From: a bacterium
GTDB taxonomy: Bacteria > Patescibacteriota > Saccharimonadia > Saccharimonadales > Saccharimonadaceae
Direction of reading: 5' to 3'
DNA: 64,000 nucleotides
NCBI GenBank assembly: GCA_004561445.1
Contig: SFVX01000001.1
Location: 248,001 to 312,000, forward strand
The position numbers and the translations under genes are program-made. Of the stretch, positions 1-7,660 are shown in pieces. Position 1 is the first letter of the stretch; every line of letters starts with the position of its first letter. The notes below the pieces were generated by a model that had not been told where the DNA came from, searched no databases, and saw only the letters and a program-made list of their open reading frames with translations.

Positions 1-688
1 CTGGAATGACGCGAGCGGCAAGACAACGCCTCAGCGTAGTAAGGAAGAGGCGCAAGATTATCGCTATATGCCAGAGCCGGATGTGCCACCTGTAGTTTTA
101 ACACAAGAGTTTGTCGACAAAATTGAGCACGAAATGCCGATGATGCCGGATGAATATCGCACGCGCTTTGATTCTTTGAATCTTGACGCGAGTGAACGTG
201 AAGCGATTTTGAACTATCCAATTCTAGCCAAGCGCTTGACGGAAGTTTGTGAGAAAAATGTGGCGCTAGCACCGCGTGTTGCGCACTGGTTCTCGGGGAT
301 TTTGATGGCAGAAGAAAACGTCGATAAGGATTACAGCCTCGCGACAGCCGCCGAGCTCTTGGAGCTTTCCGAAATGGTTGAGAAGAAAGAACTTTCGTCG
401 ACCGCCGGTAAGGAGATTTTTCTTGAAATGTATGGCCGCAAAAATACGTCCAAGACGCCACACCAGCTAGCAAAAGAGATGAATCTCTTGCAAGAGAATG
501 ACGAAGAAGCGCTTGGAAAGATTATTGATGAAGTGCTCGCTGCGCCAGAATGCGCCAAGGCCGCAGAGGACGTACGAAATGGCGAAATGAAAGCAATTGG
601 CTTCTTGGTAGGACAAGTCATGAAAAAATCCAAGGGAAAAGCCAATCCTGCTACCGTGAATGAGTTAATCAAAGCTAAGTTATCGTAA
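1..688 (+). CDS. gatB: Asp/Glu-tRNA amidotransferase subunit B, C-terminal part (cut by window start)
   Basis: Reading from base 2, the frame runs WNDASGKTTPQRSKEEAQDY and then YMPEPD before the tail domain. This is the end of the GatB catalytic part (the SKEEAQDYRYMPEPD element is a family hallmark), followed by the helical YqeY-like tail that binds the tRNA elbow. GatB works with GatA and GatC to convert Glu-tRNA(Gln) or Asp-tRNA(Asn) to the amidated form. The 5' end lies outside the window; an internal ATG at 68 is not the true start, because conserved GatB sequence continues upstream of it. The stop is TAA at 686-688. The next gene, galU, starts 25 bases later with its own ribosome-binding site. 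Confidence 0.93.
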   Translation, partial: WNDASGKTTPQRSKEEAQDYRYMPEPDVPPVVLTQEFVDKIEHEMPMMPDEYRTRFDSLNLDASEREAILNYPILAKRLTEVCEKNVALAPRVAHWFSGILMAEENVDKDYSLATAAELLELSEMVEKKELSSTAGKEIFLEMYGRKNTSKTPHQLAKEMNLLQENDEEALGKIIDEVLAAPECAKAAEDVRNGEMKAIGFLVGQVMKKSKGKANPATVNELIKAKLS

Positions 689-713
689 TATTTATAAAAA
701 GGAGAAAATCCAA

Positions 714-1556
714 ATGTCATATAAAGCACCAACTAAGGCCGTCATTACCGATGCAGGTTTCGCAAGTCGTTTCTTGCCAATTACCAAAACTGTACCAAAA
801 GCGATGATTCCATTGGGCGCTAAGCCTATCATGCAGTACGTTGTCGAGGAATGTGTTGCAGGTGGAATTAAAGATATTATCATCGTAGCAACTCACGAAG
901 GCAAACCGATTTACGAAGATTACTTCAAGAATCCAGTCGAAAAGATTTACAAACAACTCGAATCGCAAGGCAAATTGGACCGCTTTGAGGCCGTTAAGGA
1001 CGTATTGTCTTTGGCAAATATCACCGTAATCGAACAAGATCCAAGCTTGCCATACGGTAACGGTTCACCAATCGCCTCTGCAAAACCATATCTTAACGAC
1101 GACGAGGCTTTCTTGGCGCTTTATAGTGATGATTTGATTTTTGGCGAAGGCGATGTAAAGACTTTGGTCGAGGCTTACGCTAAGAATCCAGAAGCCAAAG
1201 CAATTATTGCCGCTCAAGAAATGCCAGAAGAAGTTTGGAATAAGTACGGCATGATTGCACTTAAAGACAAAAAGAAGCATACGCTTAGCCACATTGTCGA
1301 AAAACCAGCTACGCCGGCTGAAAGCCCTTCAAATCTCACTTCTTATGGTCGCTACCTTTTGACGCCAGAGGTTTTTGCACATCTCATACCAAGTAATACT
1401 GGTCTTGATGACGAACTTTGGACAGTTGATGCAATCACGAAGCTGGCAAAATCTGGTGACGTAATTGTCACTAAGAGTAAAGGCAAGTGGCTTACTACTG
1501 GTGATCCAAAGAACTACTACGCCGCTTACCAAGAATTCGTTAAAATGGAGAAATAG
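714..1556 (+). CDS. galU: UTP--glucose-1-phosphate uridylyltransferase (GalU-type nucleotidyltransferase)
   Basis: A 280-residue nucleotidyltransferase. The N-terminal signature reads AGFASRFLPITKTVPKAMIP, matching the GalU/RfbA nucleotide-binding loop, although the usual G-x-G-T-R is F-A-S-R here. It is followed by KPIMQYVVEE and a YSDD metal-binding motif near residue 138, and ends with the GDPKNYYAAY segment typical of GalU. It should make UDP-glucose for glycan and glycolipid synthesis. An AAAAAGGAGAAAA ribosome-binding site lies just upstream. The next small gene starts three bases after the TAG stop, so the two are probably cotranscribed. UDP-glucose as the product is inferred from overall similarity; a related NDP-sugar pyrophosphorylase cannot be excluded. 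Confidence 0.88.
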   Translation: MSYKAPTKAVITDAGFASRFLPITKTVPKAMIPLGAKPIMQYVVEECVAGGIKDIIIVATHEGKPIYEDYFKNPVEKIYKQLESQGKLDRFEAVKDVLSLANITVIEQDPSLPYGNGSPIASAKPYLNDDEAFLALYSDDLIFGEGDVKTLVEAYAKNPEAKAIIAAQEMPEEVWNKYGMIALKDKKKHTLSHIVEKPATPAESPSNLTSYGRYLLTPEVFAHLIPSNTGLDDELWTVDAITKLAKSGDVIVTKSKGKWLTTGDPKNYYAAYQEFVKMEK

Positions 1557-1558
1557 TC

Positions 1559-1828
1559 ATGGAACTTGCTACTTGGATTCTAGTTATCATCCTATCGGTA
1601 ACTTTGTTCATTTTCCTTGTAGTTGGCATTATCTTGATGGTGCGCCTAATTGGCGTAACCAAAGAGGCAAATAAGATTATGCTTCAGGGACAAGATATTG
1701 CGGAAAAAGCCGATGATATCGCCGATAATGTGCGCGATATGACGACAGTGGGCGGGCTCGTGAAGCATTTCGTTAATAACGTGCTCGACGAAGATGATCG
1801 TCGCCACAAGAAAGGTCATCGCAAATGA
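1559..1828 (+). CDS. Small membrane protein with N-terminal TM helix and helical tail
   Basis: 89 residues. One strong transmembrane helix (about residues 7-30) is followed by an amphipathic segment (KEANKIMLQGQDIAEKADDI) and a charged, basic end (DRRHKKGHRK). I do not recognise a named family; the layout resembles DUF948-like proteins. It begins three bases after galU and its TGA stop overlaps the start of the next gene (ATGA), so the pair is translationally coupled. The coupling to a YtxH-like protein suggests a shared envelope role, but the function is unknown. Confidence 0.7.
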   Translation: MELATWILVIILSVTLFIFLVVGIILMVRLIGVTKEANKIMLQGQDIAEKADDIADNVRDMTTVGGLVKHFVNNVLDEDDRRHKKGHRK

Positions 1829-2079
1829 CAAAGAAAGAACAAGATAATGGTTCAGCCAAGTTTTGGCTAGGTGCAGTGCTCGGCGTAATTGCCGGCACAG
1901 TCGCCGGTATCGTAATTGCGCCAAAATCTGGCGAAGAAACCCGCAAAGATATCGCCGAAGCAAGTAAAAAGCTTAGCAAGAACACGCGCTCGCGCTTTGA
2001 TAAAATCTTTAAGCGCAAGAAGGCGGAGCCGCAGAAGCGCTTAACCGCCGGCAAAATTCTCGAAGAACCTAAGGAATAA
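1825..2079 (+). CDS. YtxH-like small membrane protein
   Basis: 84 residues. A single hydrophobic, glycine-rich segment (LGAVLGVIAGTVAGIVIAPK) is followed directly by SGEETRKDIAEASKKL. That is the typical build of YtxH-domain proteins, in which a small TM helix ends in APKSG-E and continues as a basic amphipathic helix. The start overlaps the stop of the preceding gene. The role of this family is unclear (stress-linked in Bacillus). A strong hairpin terminator follows the TAA stop. Confidence 0.75.
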   Translation: MTKKEQDNGSAKFWLGAVLGVIAGTVAGIVIAPKSGEETRKDIAEASKKLSKNTRSRFDKIFKRKKAEPQKRLTAGKILEEPKE

Positions 2080-2116
2080 AAAATATATGGACCAGTTAGG
2101 GTCCATATATTTTTTC
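2078..2116. terminator. Bidirectional hairpin terminator between the galU cluster and murJ
   Basis: An AAATATATGGACC arm and its complement GGTCCATATATTT enclose a six-base loop (2094-2099), with A-runs before and T-runs after. It can terminate the + strand galU cluster and the convergent murJ transcript. Confidence 0.85.
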
Positions 2117-2141
2117 CTCTTTGCCCTATGTTAAAAGGCGA

Positions 2142-3776
2142 TTATTTGACGTTCTTAAAGAGAACTTGACGGACTTTATTAATAACCGGGCGAACTTCTT
2201 CGATCTTTAATGCGACACAGGCGCCAATGTAAACTAAGAGGCTAACCGCACAGATAACGCAGAACTTCGGGAAGGTACTGAGGAAGGAGTTGTCGGCGGC
2301 GCGAAGCGGCATGATTTTTGTCATAGCGTAGGAAGCCATACCAGCGATAGCGGACGCGATTAGGATGCGAGTAAGCGAGCTAATCATAGTTTTATCGAAG
2401 ATTTTACCCTTCATTTGCTTGTTGAGAATAATTAATAGAAGCGATACTTCGACGAGTGCAGAAATAGAAAGTGCATAGGCGAGGCCTTCTGGACCAAAAC
2501 CGCTAGCACTAAAGATAAGTGCAAAAACTAATTGAACTGCAAAGGAAACAACCGAGAGGATAAGCGGAATTTTGGTGTTTTGACGCGCATAAAAGCCGCG
2601 TGAAGCAATATGAAAGACTGACTGGAAGAAGATAGCGACAACAAAGGAACCGAGAACACTCGCGATTTTTGGATCACCACCATTTTTGATAAAGTTAACA
2701 ACATAGCCGCGAATAAAGAAAGCGATAATAGCAACTGGGAGCGAAATCCAAACGATAGTACTAAGCGACTGCTTGAAGGTATCGGTAAATTTTTCTATAT
2801 CTTCTGAGGCAGCGTCTTCACTAAGCTTTGGAAAGAAGGCAGTTGAAATCGCGACGCCAATGAGGTTGACTGGCATACTTTTAAGCGAGGCGGCTTGTTG
2901 GTAAGCACGAATAGCCTGCTCACCCATACGCGAAGCGAGATTAGTATTGAGAATACTCATAACATAATCGATGCTTTGGTCGGCAGAGCGAGTAGGTAGA
3001 AGTTTTAATACGGTACGGAAGCCTTGGTTTTTCCAGTAAATCTTGAAGTTGTACTGAAAGCCAATACCGACCATGCCGATAATACTAGCAAAAAGTTGCA
3101 AAAGCGCACCAAAAACCACACCAATAGCAACGCCCATGATGCCACCTTCGAAAATCTGCCAACCGAAGATATTGATGCCGTTCGTAAATACTAAGATACC
3201 AACGATAATACCTACGTTATAGAGCGCCGGCGCGATAGCATAAAAAACGAAACGCTTGACAGCTTGTTGCATACTGGAGAGTACGGTAGAAATTGAAAAC
3301 AGAAAAGGATTAATCGCGATGACGCGCATCATGTTGATAGCGAGTGGCATGGATTGTTCATTGAGGCCCGGCGCTACAATATAGCGCACCAGAGGATCGG
3401 CAAAGATCATGATAAAAATAGAAGCGATAAAGCTGATGAGCGCAAGAAAGTTTAGTGTGCTCGTACTGAGCTCCCAGGCAGATTTTTTATTGCCCGCAAC
3501 TAGACGCTGATTGAAAACAGGAATAAAAGTGACCGCAAGCGCACCGGAAGTAATAATGAAATAAAGAAAATCTGGAACCGTAAAAGCTGCGGTGTAAGCA
3601 TCGAGACCGGCCGGGTAGGTATCGTAGTACATAGAGTTGAGCCAGCGATCACGGAAGATGCCGAGCAGAGCCGAAACTAAAGTAGAGCTTGCAAGCACGA
3701 TTGCGGCAGTTTTGACCGAGAGTTGAATATTTGCAAGTGAAACTACTGAACGAAACTTACTTTTGCGATTTGCCAT
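2142..3776 (-). CDS. murJ: Lipid II flippase MurJ
   Basis: 544 residues with about 13-14 hydrophobic segments. The N-terminus carries the MurJ pattern: a short basic leader, a first helix (AAIVLASSTLVSALLGIFRD), then the PDFLYFIITSGALAVTFIPV region and the AINPFLFSISTVLSSMQQA loop. MurJ moves lipid-linked peptidoglycan precursor across the membrane. On the minus strand a TATAAT box (3784-3789) ends seven bases before the ATG and there is no ribosome-binding site, so the mRNA is probably leaderless. The ftsH terminator lies upstream, so this is an independent unit. Confidence 0.93.
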   Translation of the reverse strand: MANRKSKFRSVVSLANIQLSVKTAAIVLASSTLVSALLGIFRDRWLNSMYYDTYPAGLDAYTAAFTVPDFLYFIITSGALAVTFIPVFNQRLVAGNKKSAWELSTSTLNFLALISFIASIFIMIFADPLVRYIVAPGLNEQSMPLAINMMRVIAINPFLFSISTVLSSMQQAVKRFVFYAIAPALYNVGIIVGILVFTNGINIFGWQIFEGGIMGVAIGVVFGALLQLFASIIGMVGIGFQYNFKIYWKNQGFRTVLKLLPTRSADQSIDYVMSILNTNLASRMGEQAIRAYQQAASLKSMPVNLIGVAISTAFFPKLSEDAASEDIEKFTDTFKQSLSTIVWISLPVAIIAFFIRGYVVNFIKNGGDPKIASVLGSFVVAIFFQSVFHIASRGFYARQNTKIPLILSVVSFAVQLVFALIFSASGFGPEGLAYALSISALVEVSLLLIILNKQMKGKIFDKTMISSLTRILIASAIAGMASYAMTKIMPLRAADNSFLSTFPKFCVICAVSLLVYIGACVALKIEEVRPVINKVRQVLFKNVK

Positions 3777-3813
3777 ATCTTAAATTATATCATTATAGTA
3801 GTAATGCTTGGAT

Positions 3814-3847
3814 ACTAAAATACCTCCCGACTGGGAGGTATTTTAGT
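3814..3847 (-). terminator. Terminator of ftsH
   Basis: A perfect inverted repeat, ACTAAAATACCTCCC and its complement around a GACT loop, begins immediately after the ftsH stop codon (3848-3850). It is symmetrical, with an A-tract on one side and a T-tract on the other. Confidence 0.85.
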
Positions 3848-5749
3848 TTAGTGAAGTTTGGCAGCAGCTGGTAACTTGGTATCTTTGAGAATTTTTGCCA
3901 CTTCGTCTTCTTCGAGAGTTTCTTTCTCAAGCAAAGCTTCGGCAAGTTCGTCGAGGGCTTTGCGGTTGGCATTTAGAACTGCTTCGGCGCGAGCGTCGGC
4001 TTCTTTGTTGAGAGCTTCAATTTCGGCATCGATAAGTTCGCTGGTTTTTTCGGAGTACATCTTGGCACGATCGCCGAAGAAATTAACTTCGTCAGAATTG
4101 AAGACTTGGTCGCGAAGTTGCTTACCCATGCCCTCTTGGGTCACCATCTCGCGAGAGAGCTCGGCGACATGCTGAAGATCAGAGCTAGCGCCAGTCGTGA
4201 TGCCGTCTTCACCAAGGATGATACGCTCGGCAACACGGCCACCCATAGCACGCGCAAGAACATCTTTGAGCTCGTAGATATTCTTATAGCTGCGATCTTC
4301 TGGAGGCAAGAACCAGGTGACGCCACCAGTGCGACCACGAGGAATAATAGTAACTTTGTGAACTGGATCGGAATCTGGAAGAACGTGGCCGACGACGGCA
4401 TGACCAGCTTCGTGATAAGCGGTAATCTTGCGCTCTTCTTCGCTCATGACTTTGGATTTGCGTTCTGGACCAATGGCGATGCGCTCAAAAGCTTCAGTGA
4501 CGTCTTTGTTGGTGATTTTATCGTGCCCAAGGCGCGCAGCTGTGATAGCAGCCTCATTTGCAATATTAGCGAGATCGGCACCAGAGCTACCTGCAGTTTT
4601 AGCAGCGAGAGCGTCAATGCTAACTTTTTCGTCGACGGGTTTATTTTTGAAGTGAACTTTGAGAATCTCAACACGATCTTTGCGCTCTGGAAGCGTGACG
4701 TTAACATGACGATCGAAGCGACCTGGGCGAAGAAGAGCCTTATCGAGCATATCAACACGGTTGGTGGCAGCAATTACGATGACGCCAGAATCATTGTCAA
4801 AGCCGTCCATTTCGACGAGGATTTGGTTGAGCGTCTGCTCGTCTTCGCGTCCAGCGCCGCCACGAGCATCACGTTTGTGAGCGACGGCATCAATCTCATC
4901 GATAAAGATGATACTTGGAGCATTTTTCTTGGCTTTGCCAAAGAGATCACGGACGCGAGATGCGCCGACACCGACAAACATTTCAGCAAATTCGGAACCA
5001 GAGATCGAGAAGAATGGAACGTTTGCTTCGCCAGCGACGGCGCGAGCCATCAAGGTTTTACCAGTACCTGGCTCACCAGCGAGAAGGACGCCACGTGGGA
5101 TCTTGGCACCAAGTTTTTCGTATTTCTTTGGATTCTTCAAGAAGTCGACGATTTCGCTTAGGTCTTGCTTGGCAGCTTCGTTGCCGGCGACGTCCGAGAA
5201 AAGAACTTTCTTTTTCTCGTTACCATAAAGACGAGCTTTTGCTTTGCCGAAGCCCATGGACTGATTGTTCATGTTTTGAGCCTGGCTCATCATACGGGAA
5301 ATGAAGACGACAACAACAATAACAGGAACGACAATGATAGCGACATCGATAATGATACCGAGATAATCAACTTGTTCTTCGACTTTGATGCTAACCTTGT
5401 GCTCTTTGACGAGCTCATCAAAGCCCTGCTCTTGAAGCGTGCCGGCGCCATCTTTTCGAGATGTAATAGTATAGCCACTTAAATCGGAATCTTCCTTTGG
5501 AGTGGCGATAAGGTCGTTGCCACGAACAATAATTTCATTGATTTTTCCATCTTCGGTAGCTTGAAGGAGCTCAGAGATGCTCATTTCTTTCGGCTGAGTG
5601 CCACTAGCGATATCGGAGCCACCAAGATTGCCAAAAATCGCGGCGACTAGGACCAAACAAAAAAGCCAGAACACCGCGAGTCTAATGGCATTTGAGACCT
5701 TACTTGGTTTTTTAGATTTTTTGCCCTCAGACTTTTTGTACTCTGGCAC
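3848..5749 (-). CDS. ftsH: ATP-dependent zinc metalloprotease FtsH
   Basis: 633 residues. Helices at about 23-42 and 131-151 flank an extracytoplasmic domain. The AAA+ module follows, with Walker A GEPGTGKT (225-232), Walker B IIFIDEID and the second-region-of-homology arginines (LRPGRFDRH). The M41 protease site is HEAGH at about residue 440. FtsH degrades misfolded and short-lived membrane and cytosolic proteins. The start is a GTG at 5747-5749 preceded by TAGGAG. It sits between murJ and a tRNA-Pro gene on the same strand. Confidence 0.97.
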   Translation of the reverse strand: MPEYKKSEGKKSKKPSKVSNAIRLAVFWLFCLVLVAAIFGNLGGSDIASGTQPKEMSISELLQATEDGKINEIIVRGNDLIATPKEDSDLSGYTITSRKDGAGTLQEQGFDELVKEHKVSIKVEEQVDYLGIIIDVAIIVVPVIVVVVFISRMMSQAQNMNNQSMGFGKAKARLYGNEKKKVLFSDVAGNEAAKQDLSEIVDFLKNPKKYEKLGAKIPRGVLLAGEPGTGKTLMARAVAGEANVPFFSISGSEFAEMFVGVGASRVRDLFGKAKKNAPSIIFIDEIDAVAHKRDARGGAGREDEQTLNQILVEMDGFDNDSGVIVIAATNRVDMLDKALLRPGRFDRHVNVTLPERKDRVEILKVHFKNKPVDEKVSIDALAAKTAGSSGADLANIANEAAITAARLGHDKITNKDVTEAFERIAIGPERKSKVMSEEERKITAYHEAGHAVVGHVLPDSDPVHKVTIIPRGRTGGVTWFLPPEDRSYKNIYELKDVLARAMGGRVAERIILGEDGITTGASSDLQHVAELSREMVTQEGMGKQLRDQVFNSDEVNFFGDRAKMYSEKTSELIDAEIEALNKEADARAEAVLNANRKALDELAEALLEKETLEEDEVAKILKDTKLPAAAKLH

Positions 5750-5786
5750 AGTTTAAACTCCTAAATAATAAATTATTTCAAACAAA

Positions 5787-5862
5787 TGGTCGGGGTTAGC
5801 AGGCTCGAACTGCTGACCTCGCGCTCCCAAAGCGCGCGCGCTACCAACTGCGCCAAACCCCG
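5787..5862 (-). tRNA. tRNA-Pro (anticodon UGG)
   Basis: A 76-base cloverleaf with acceptor CGGGGTT/AACCCCG, A73 and an encoded CCA. The anticodon loop TTTGGGA sits on a CGCGC/GCGCG stem. The C1-G72 pair is typical of bacterial tRNA-Pro. Confidence 0.95.
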
Positions 5863-5900
5863 ACTAAAATTAATTATATCACATGTGTTAAAATATGTAC

Positions 5901-7445
5901 ATGAGAAGATTTGTCGAAAAATATAAGAGACCATTAACGCTCGTCGCTCCGGCCTTGATTGGTGCATTATATTTAATACTTTGCCTCGTGAGCGTCCAGC
6001 AGTCGATCTGGTTTGACGAATCTTACACCGCTTATCTAATTCGGTTTGACTTTGGTAGTATTTTAAAATACACCGCGGCAGACGTGCATCCACCACTTTA
6101 TTACTTTTTACTAAAAGTCTGGAGTATGATTTTTGGCTATTCTGATTTTGCGTTGCGAGCGATGTCGGCAATGTTTGGCGCGTTGGCGATTTTATTTGCT
6201 TTTTTGTGGCTGAAATATAAATATGGTAAAACAGCAGCAATTCTTGGCTCGCTTTTCCTTGCCCTGTCGCCAAATTTCATCCGCTATGGCGAAGAGATGC
6301 GCATGTATACGCTGGTGGCCGCGATTGTGTTTGCGGCGACTTATTTCCTACAACTTGCAATCGATAATAAATCACGTAAGTGGTGGATTATTTATGCAGC
6401 ACTAGTGGCGCTGGGTATGTATACGCATTACTTCACAGCTTTTGCCTGGATGGCGCACGTGGTATATCTTATCGTGACTTATAAGAATGAGTTTTTTACG
6501 AAGAAGATTTTTGCGTGGTATTTGTTGTCGGTGGTTTTTTATCTACCGTGGCTGCCGGGCTTTTTAAAACAATCTTCAACCGTACAAGGTGGGTTCTGGA
6601 TTGGCGCCGCCAGCGTGAGCAAAGTTGCAAACTTCTTTACTGAGACCGCACTTTATGAACGCGCTAGCGGAACATCAAATTGGCTGCTTGTACTATTTAT
6701 CGCAGTCTCGATTTTGTTTATTTATTTAACAATACGATATTACAAACAGCTCAAGATGCTACTTTGCATGACTTTAGTACCGATTATTGGACTAATTCTT
6801 ATTTCAATGCCACCACTAAAGTCAATGTTTGTACCGCGCTATTTGCTTTACTCGATGGGCGCAATCGCGATGATGACGGGCGTGGAATTGGTGCTACTTG
6901 CGCGCGAACTAACCGCAAAATTTCCGAAGCGCAAAAAAGCAAAACACGCAGATTATAGGCCGGCGGCAATCTTTACGGTTTGTTTGGTCGTTTTCTTAGG
7001 TAGTTCAATTTGGGGCATATCGCAAGTTTACGCAAAGACTAATTACAACTTTGAGACCGGCTCACACCCGATTGCGAAGGAAGTCTTTAACGACGCAGCC
7101 GCACTCTCGGGTGACGAAAACTTGCCAATTATTGCAGCAACAGAGTGGATTTATTACGATATGAGTTTTTACGGTAGCGACGAGCATCCGGTCTACTTCA
7201 TTGACGAGATGACGACTAATAAGTTTGGGTCGCTTTTACCGCTCAATGACAATGATCTTGGTAAAATTAAGGATTTGGATCAATTCCTCGAGGAGCACCC
7301 ACGTGTGATTTATCTAGGTCAACCTAGTAACGGCGAGGAACTCGAATTTCCGCGCGAGAACTTCAAGCAGACAGACCTTCTCGTGATGGGTCACGATGAT
7401 TTGACTGGCAATAAGTTCCAGGCAGCGATTTACGAAAAAGAATAA
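5901..7445 (+). CDS. GT39/PMT-like membrane glycosyltransferase
   Basis: 514 residues with about 10-11 membrane helices. After the first helix comes WFDESYTAYLI, with the acidic DE pair of the GT-C fold, and then DVHPPLYYFLLKVW, the HPPLYY motif of the ArnT/PMT superfamily. These enzymes use polyprenyl-phosphate sugars to glycosylate lipids or proteins outside the membrane. An upstream in-frame ATG lies at 5895, but a TAAAAT box (5889-5894) ends exactly six bases before the ATG at 5901. That matches the leaderless spacing of many genes here, so 5901 is preferred. The acceptor cannot be told from sequence. It is convergent to tRNA-Pro(CGG). Confidence 0.8.
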   Translation: MRRFVEKYKRPLTLVAPALIGALYLILCLVSVQQSIWFDESYTAYLIRFDFGSILKYTAADVHPPLYYFLLKVWSMIFGYSDFALRAMSAMFGALAILFAFLWLKYKYGKTAAILGSLFLALSPNFIRYGEEMRMYTLVAAIVFAATYFLQLAIDNKSRKWWIIYAALVALGMYTHYFTAFAWMAHVVYLIVTYKNEFFTKKIFAWYLLSVVFYLPWLPGFLKQSSTVQGGFWIGAASVSKVANFFTETALYERASGTSNWLLVLFIAVSILFIYLTIRYYKQLKMLLCMTLVPIIGLILISMPPLKSMFVPRYLLYSMGAIAMMTGVELVLLARELTAKFPKRKKAKHADYRPAAIFTVCLVVFLGSSIWGISQVYAKTNYNFETGSHPIAKEVFNDAAALSGDENLPIIAATEWIYYDMSFYGSDEHPVYFIDEMTTNKFGSLLPLNDNDLGKIKDLDQFLEEHPRVIYLGQPSNGEELEFPRENFKQTDLLVMGHDDLTGNKFQAAIYEKE

Positions 7446-7447
7446 AA

Positions 7448-7481
7448 AAACGCCCCGGTTTTAAGTCCGGGGTTTATTTTT
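7448..7481 (+). terminator. Terminator of the GT39-like gene
   Basis: CCCCGG (7453-7458) pairs with CCGGGG (7467-7472) around an eight-base loop, followed by a T-rich run, directly after the TAA stop. Confidence 0.8.
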
Positions 7482-7493
7482 AATTCCGAAATT

Positions 7494-7527
7494 AAAAAAA
7501 GACCATTCGGCCTTTTTGAAAATGGTC
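7494..7527 (-). terminator. Terminator overlapping the 3' end of tRNA-Pro(CGG)
   Basis: On the minus strand the arm GACCATT contains the last tRNA bases, including CCA. It pairs with AATGGTC 13 bases further on and is followed by seven T residues. The terminator stem therefore competes with the acceptor end of the tRNA. Confidence 0.7.
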
Positions 7528-7598
7528 GGGGCGACCTGACTCGAACAGGCGACCTCGCAGTCCCGAACCGCGCGCGCTACCAACTGCGCCACGCCCCG
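7523..7598 (-). tRNA. tRNA-Pro (anticodon CGG)
   Basis: 76 bases with acceptor CGGGGCG/CGCCCCG, A73 and an encoded CCA. The anticodon loop is TTCGGGA on a CGCGG/CTGCG stem. It is very similar to the tRNA-Pro(UGG) at 5787-5862 on the same strand, so the two probably arose by duplication. Confidence 0.95.
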
Positions 7599-7617
7599 AC
7601 TATCTGTAATTATAGCA

Positions 7618-7657
7618 CAAAATACCCCCAGCTGATGGAACTGGGGTATTTTTTTAA
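7618..7657. terminator. Hairpin after the DHH-fold gene
   Basis: AATACCCCCAG and CTGGGGTATT form a long stem with A and T runs at both sides, just beyond the stop of the minus-strand gene (7661-7663). The stronger T-run is on the + strand. Confidence 0.65.
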
Positions 7658-7660
7658 GAT

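Noticed and set aside
4106..5161. Long open frame antisense to ftsH (about 350 codons)
   Set aside because: It lies wholly within a strongly conserved gene, has no family resemblance and no promoter or ribosome-binding site; it is a by-product of codon usage.
5787..7598. The GT39 gene as a mobile insert between duplicated tRNA-Pro genes
   Set aside because: The two tRNAs differ in anticodon and several bases, and no integrase or flanking att-like repeat beyond tRNA homology is present.
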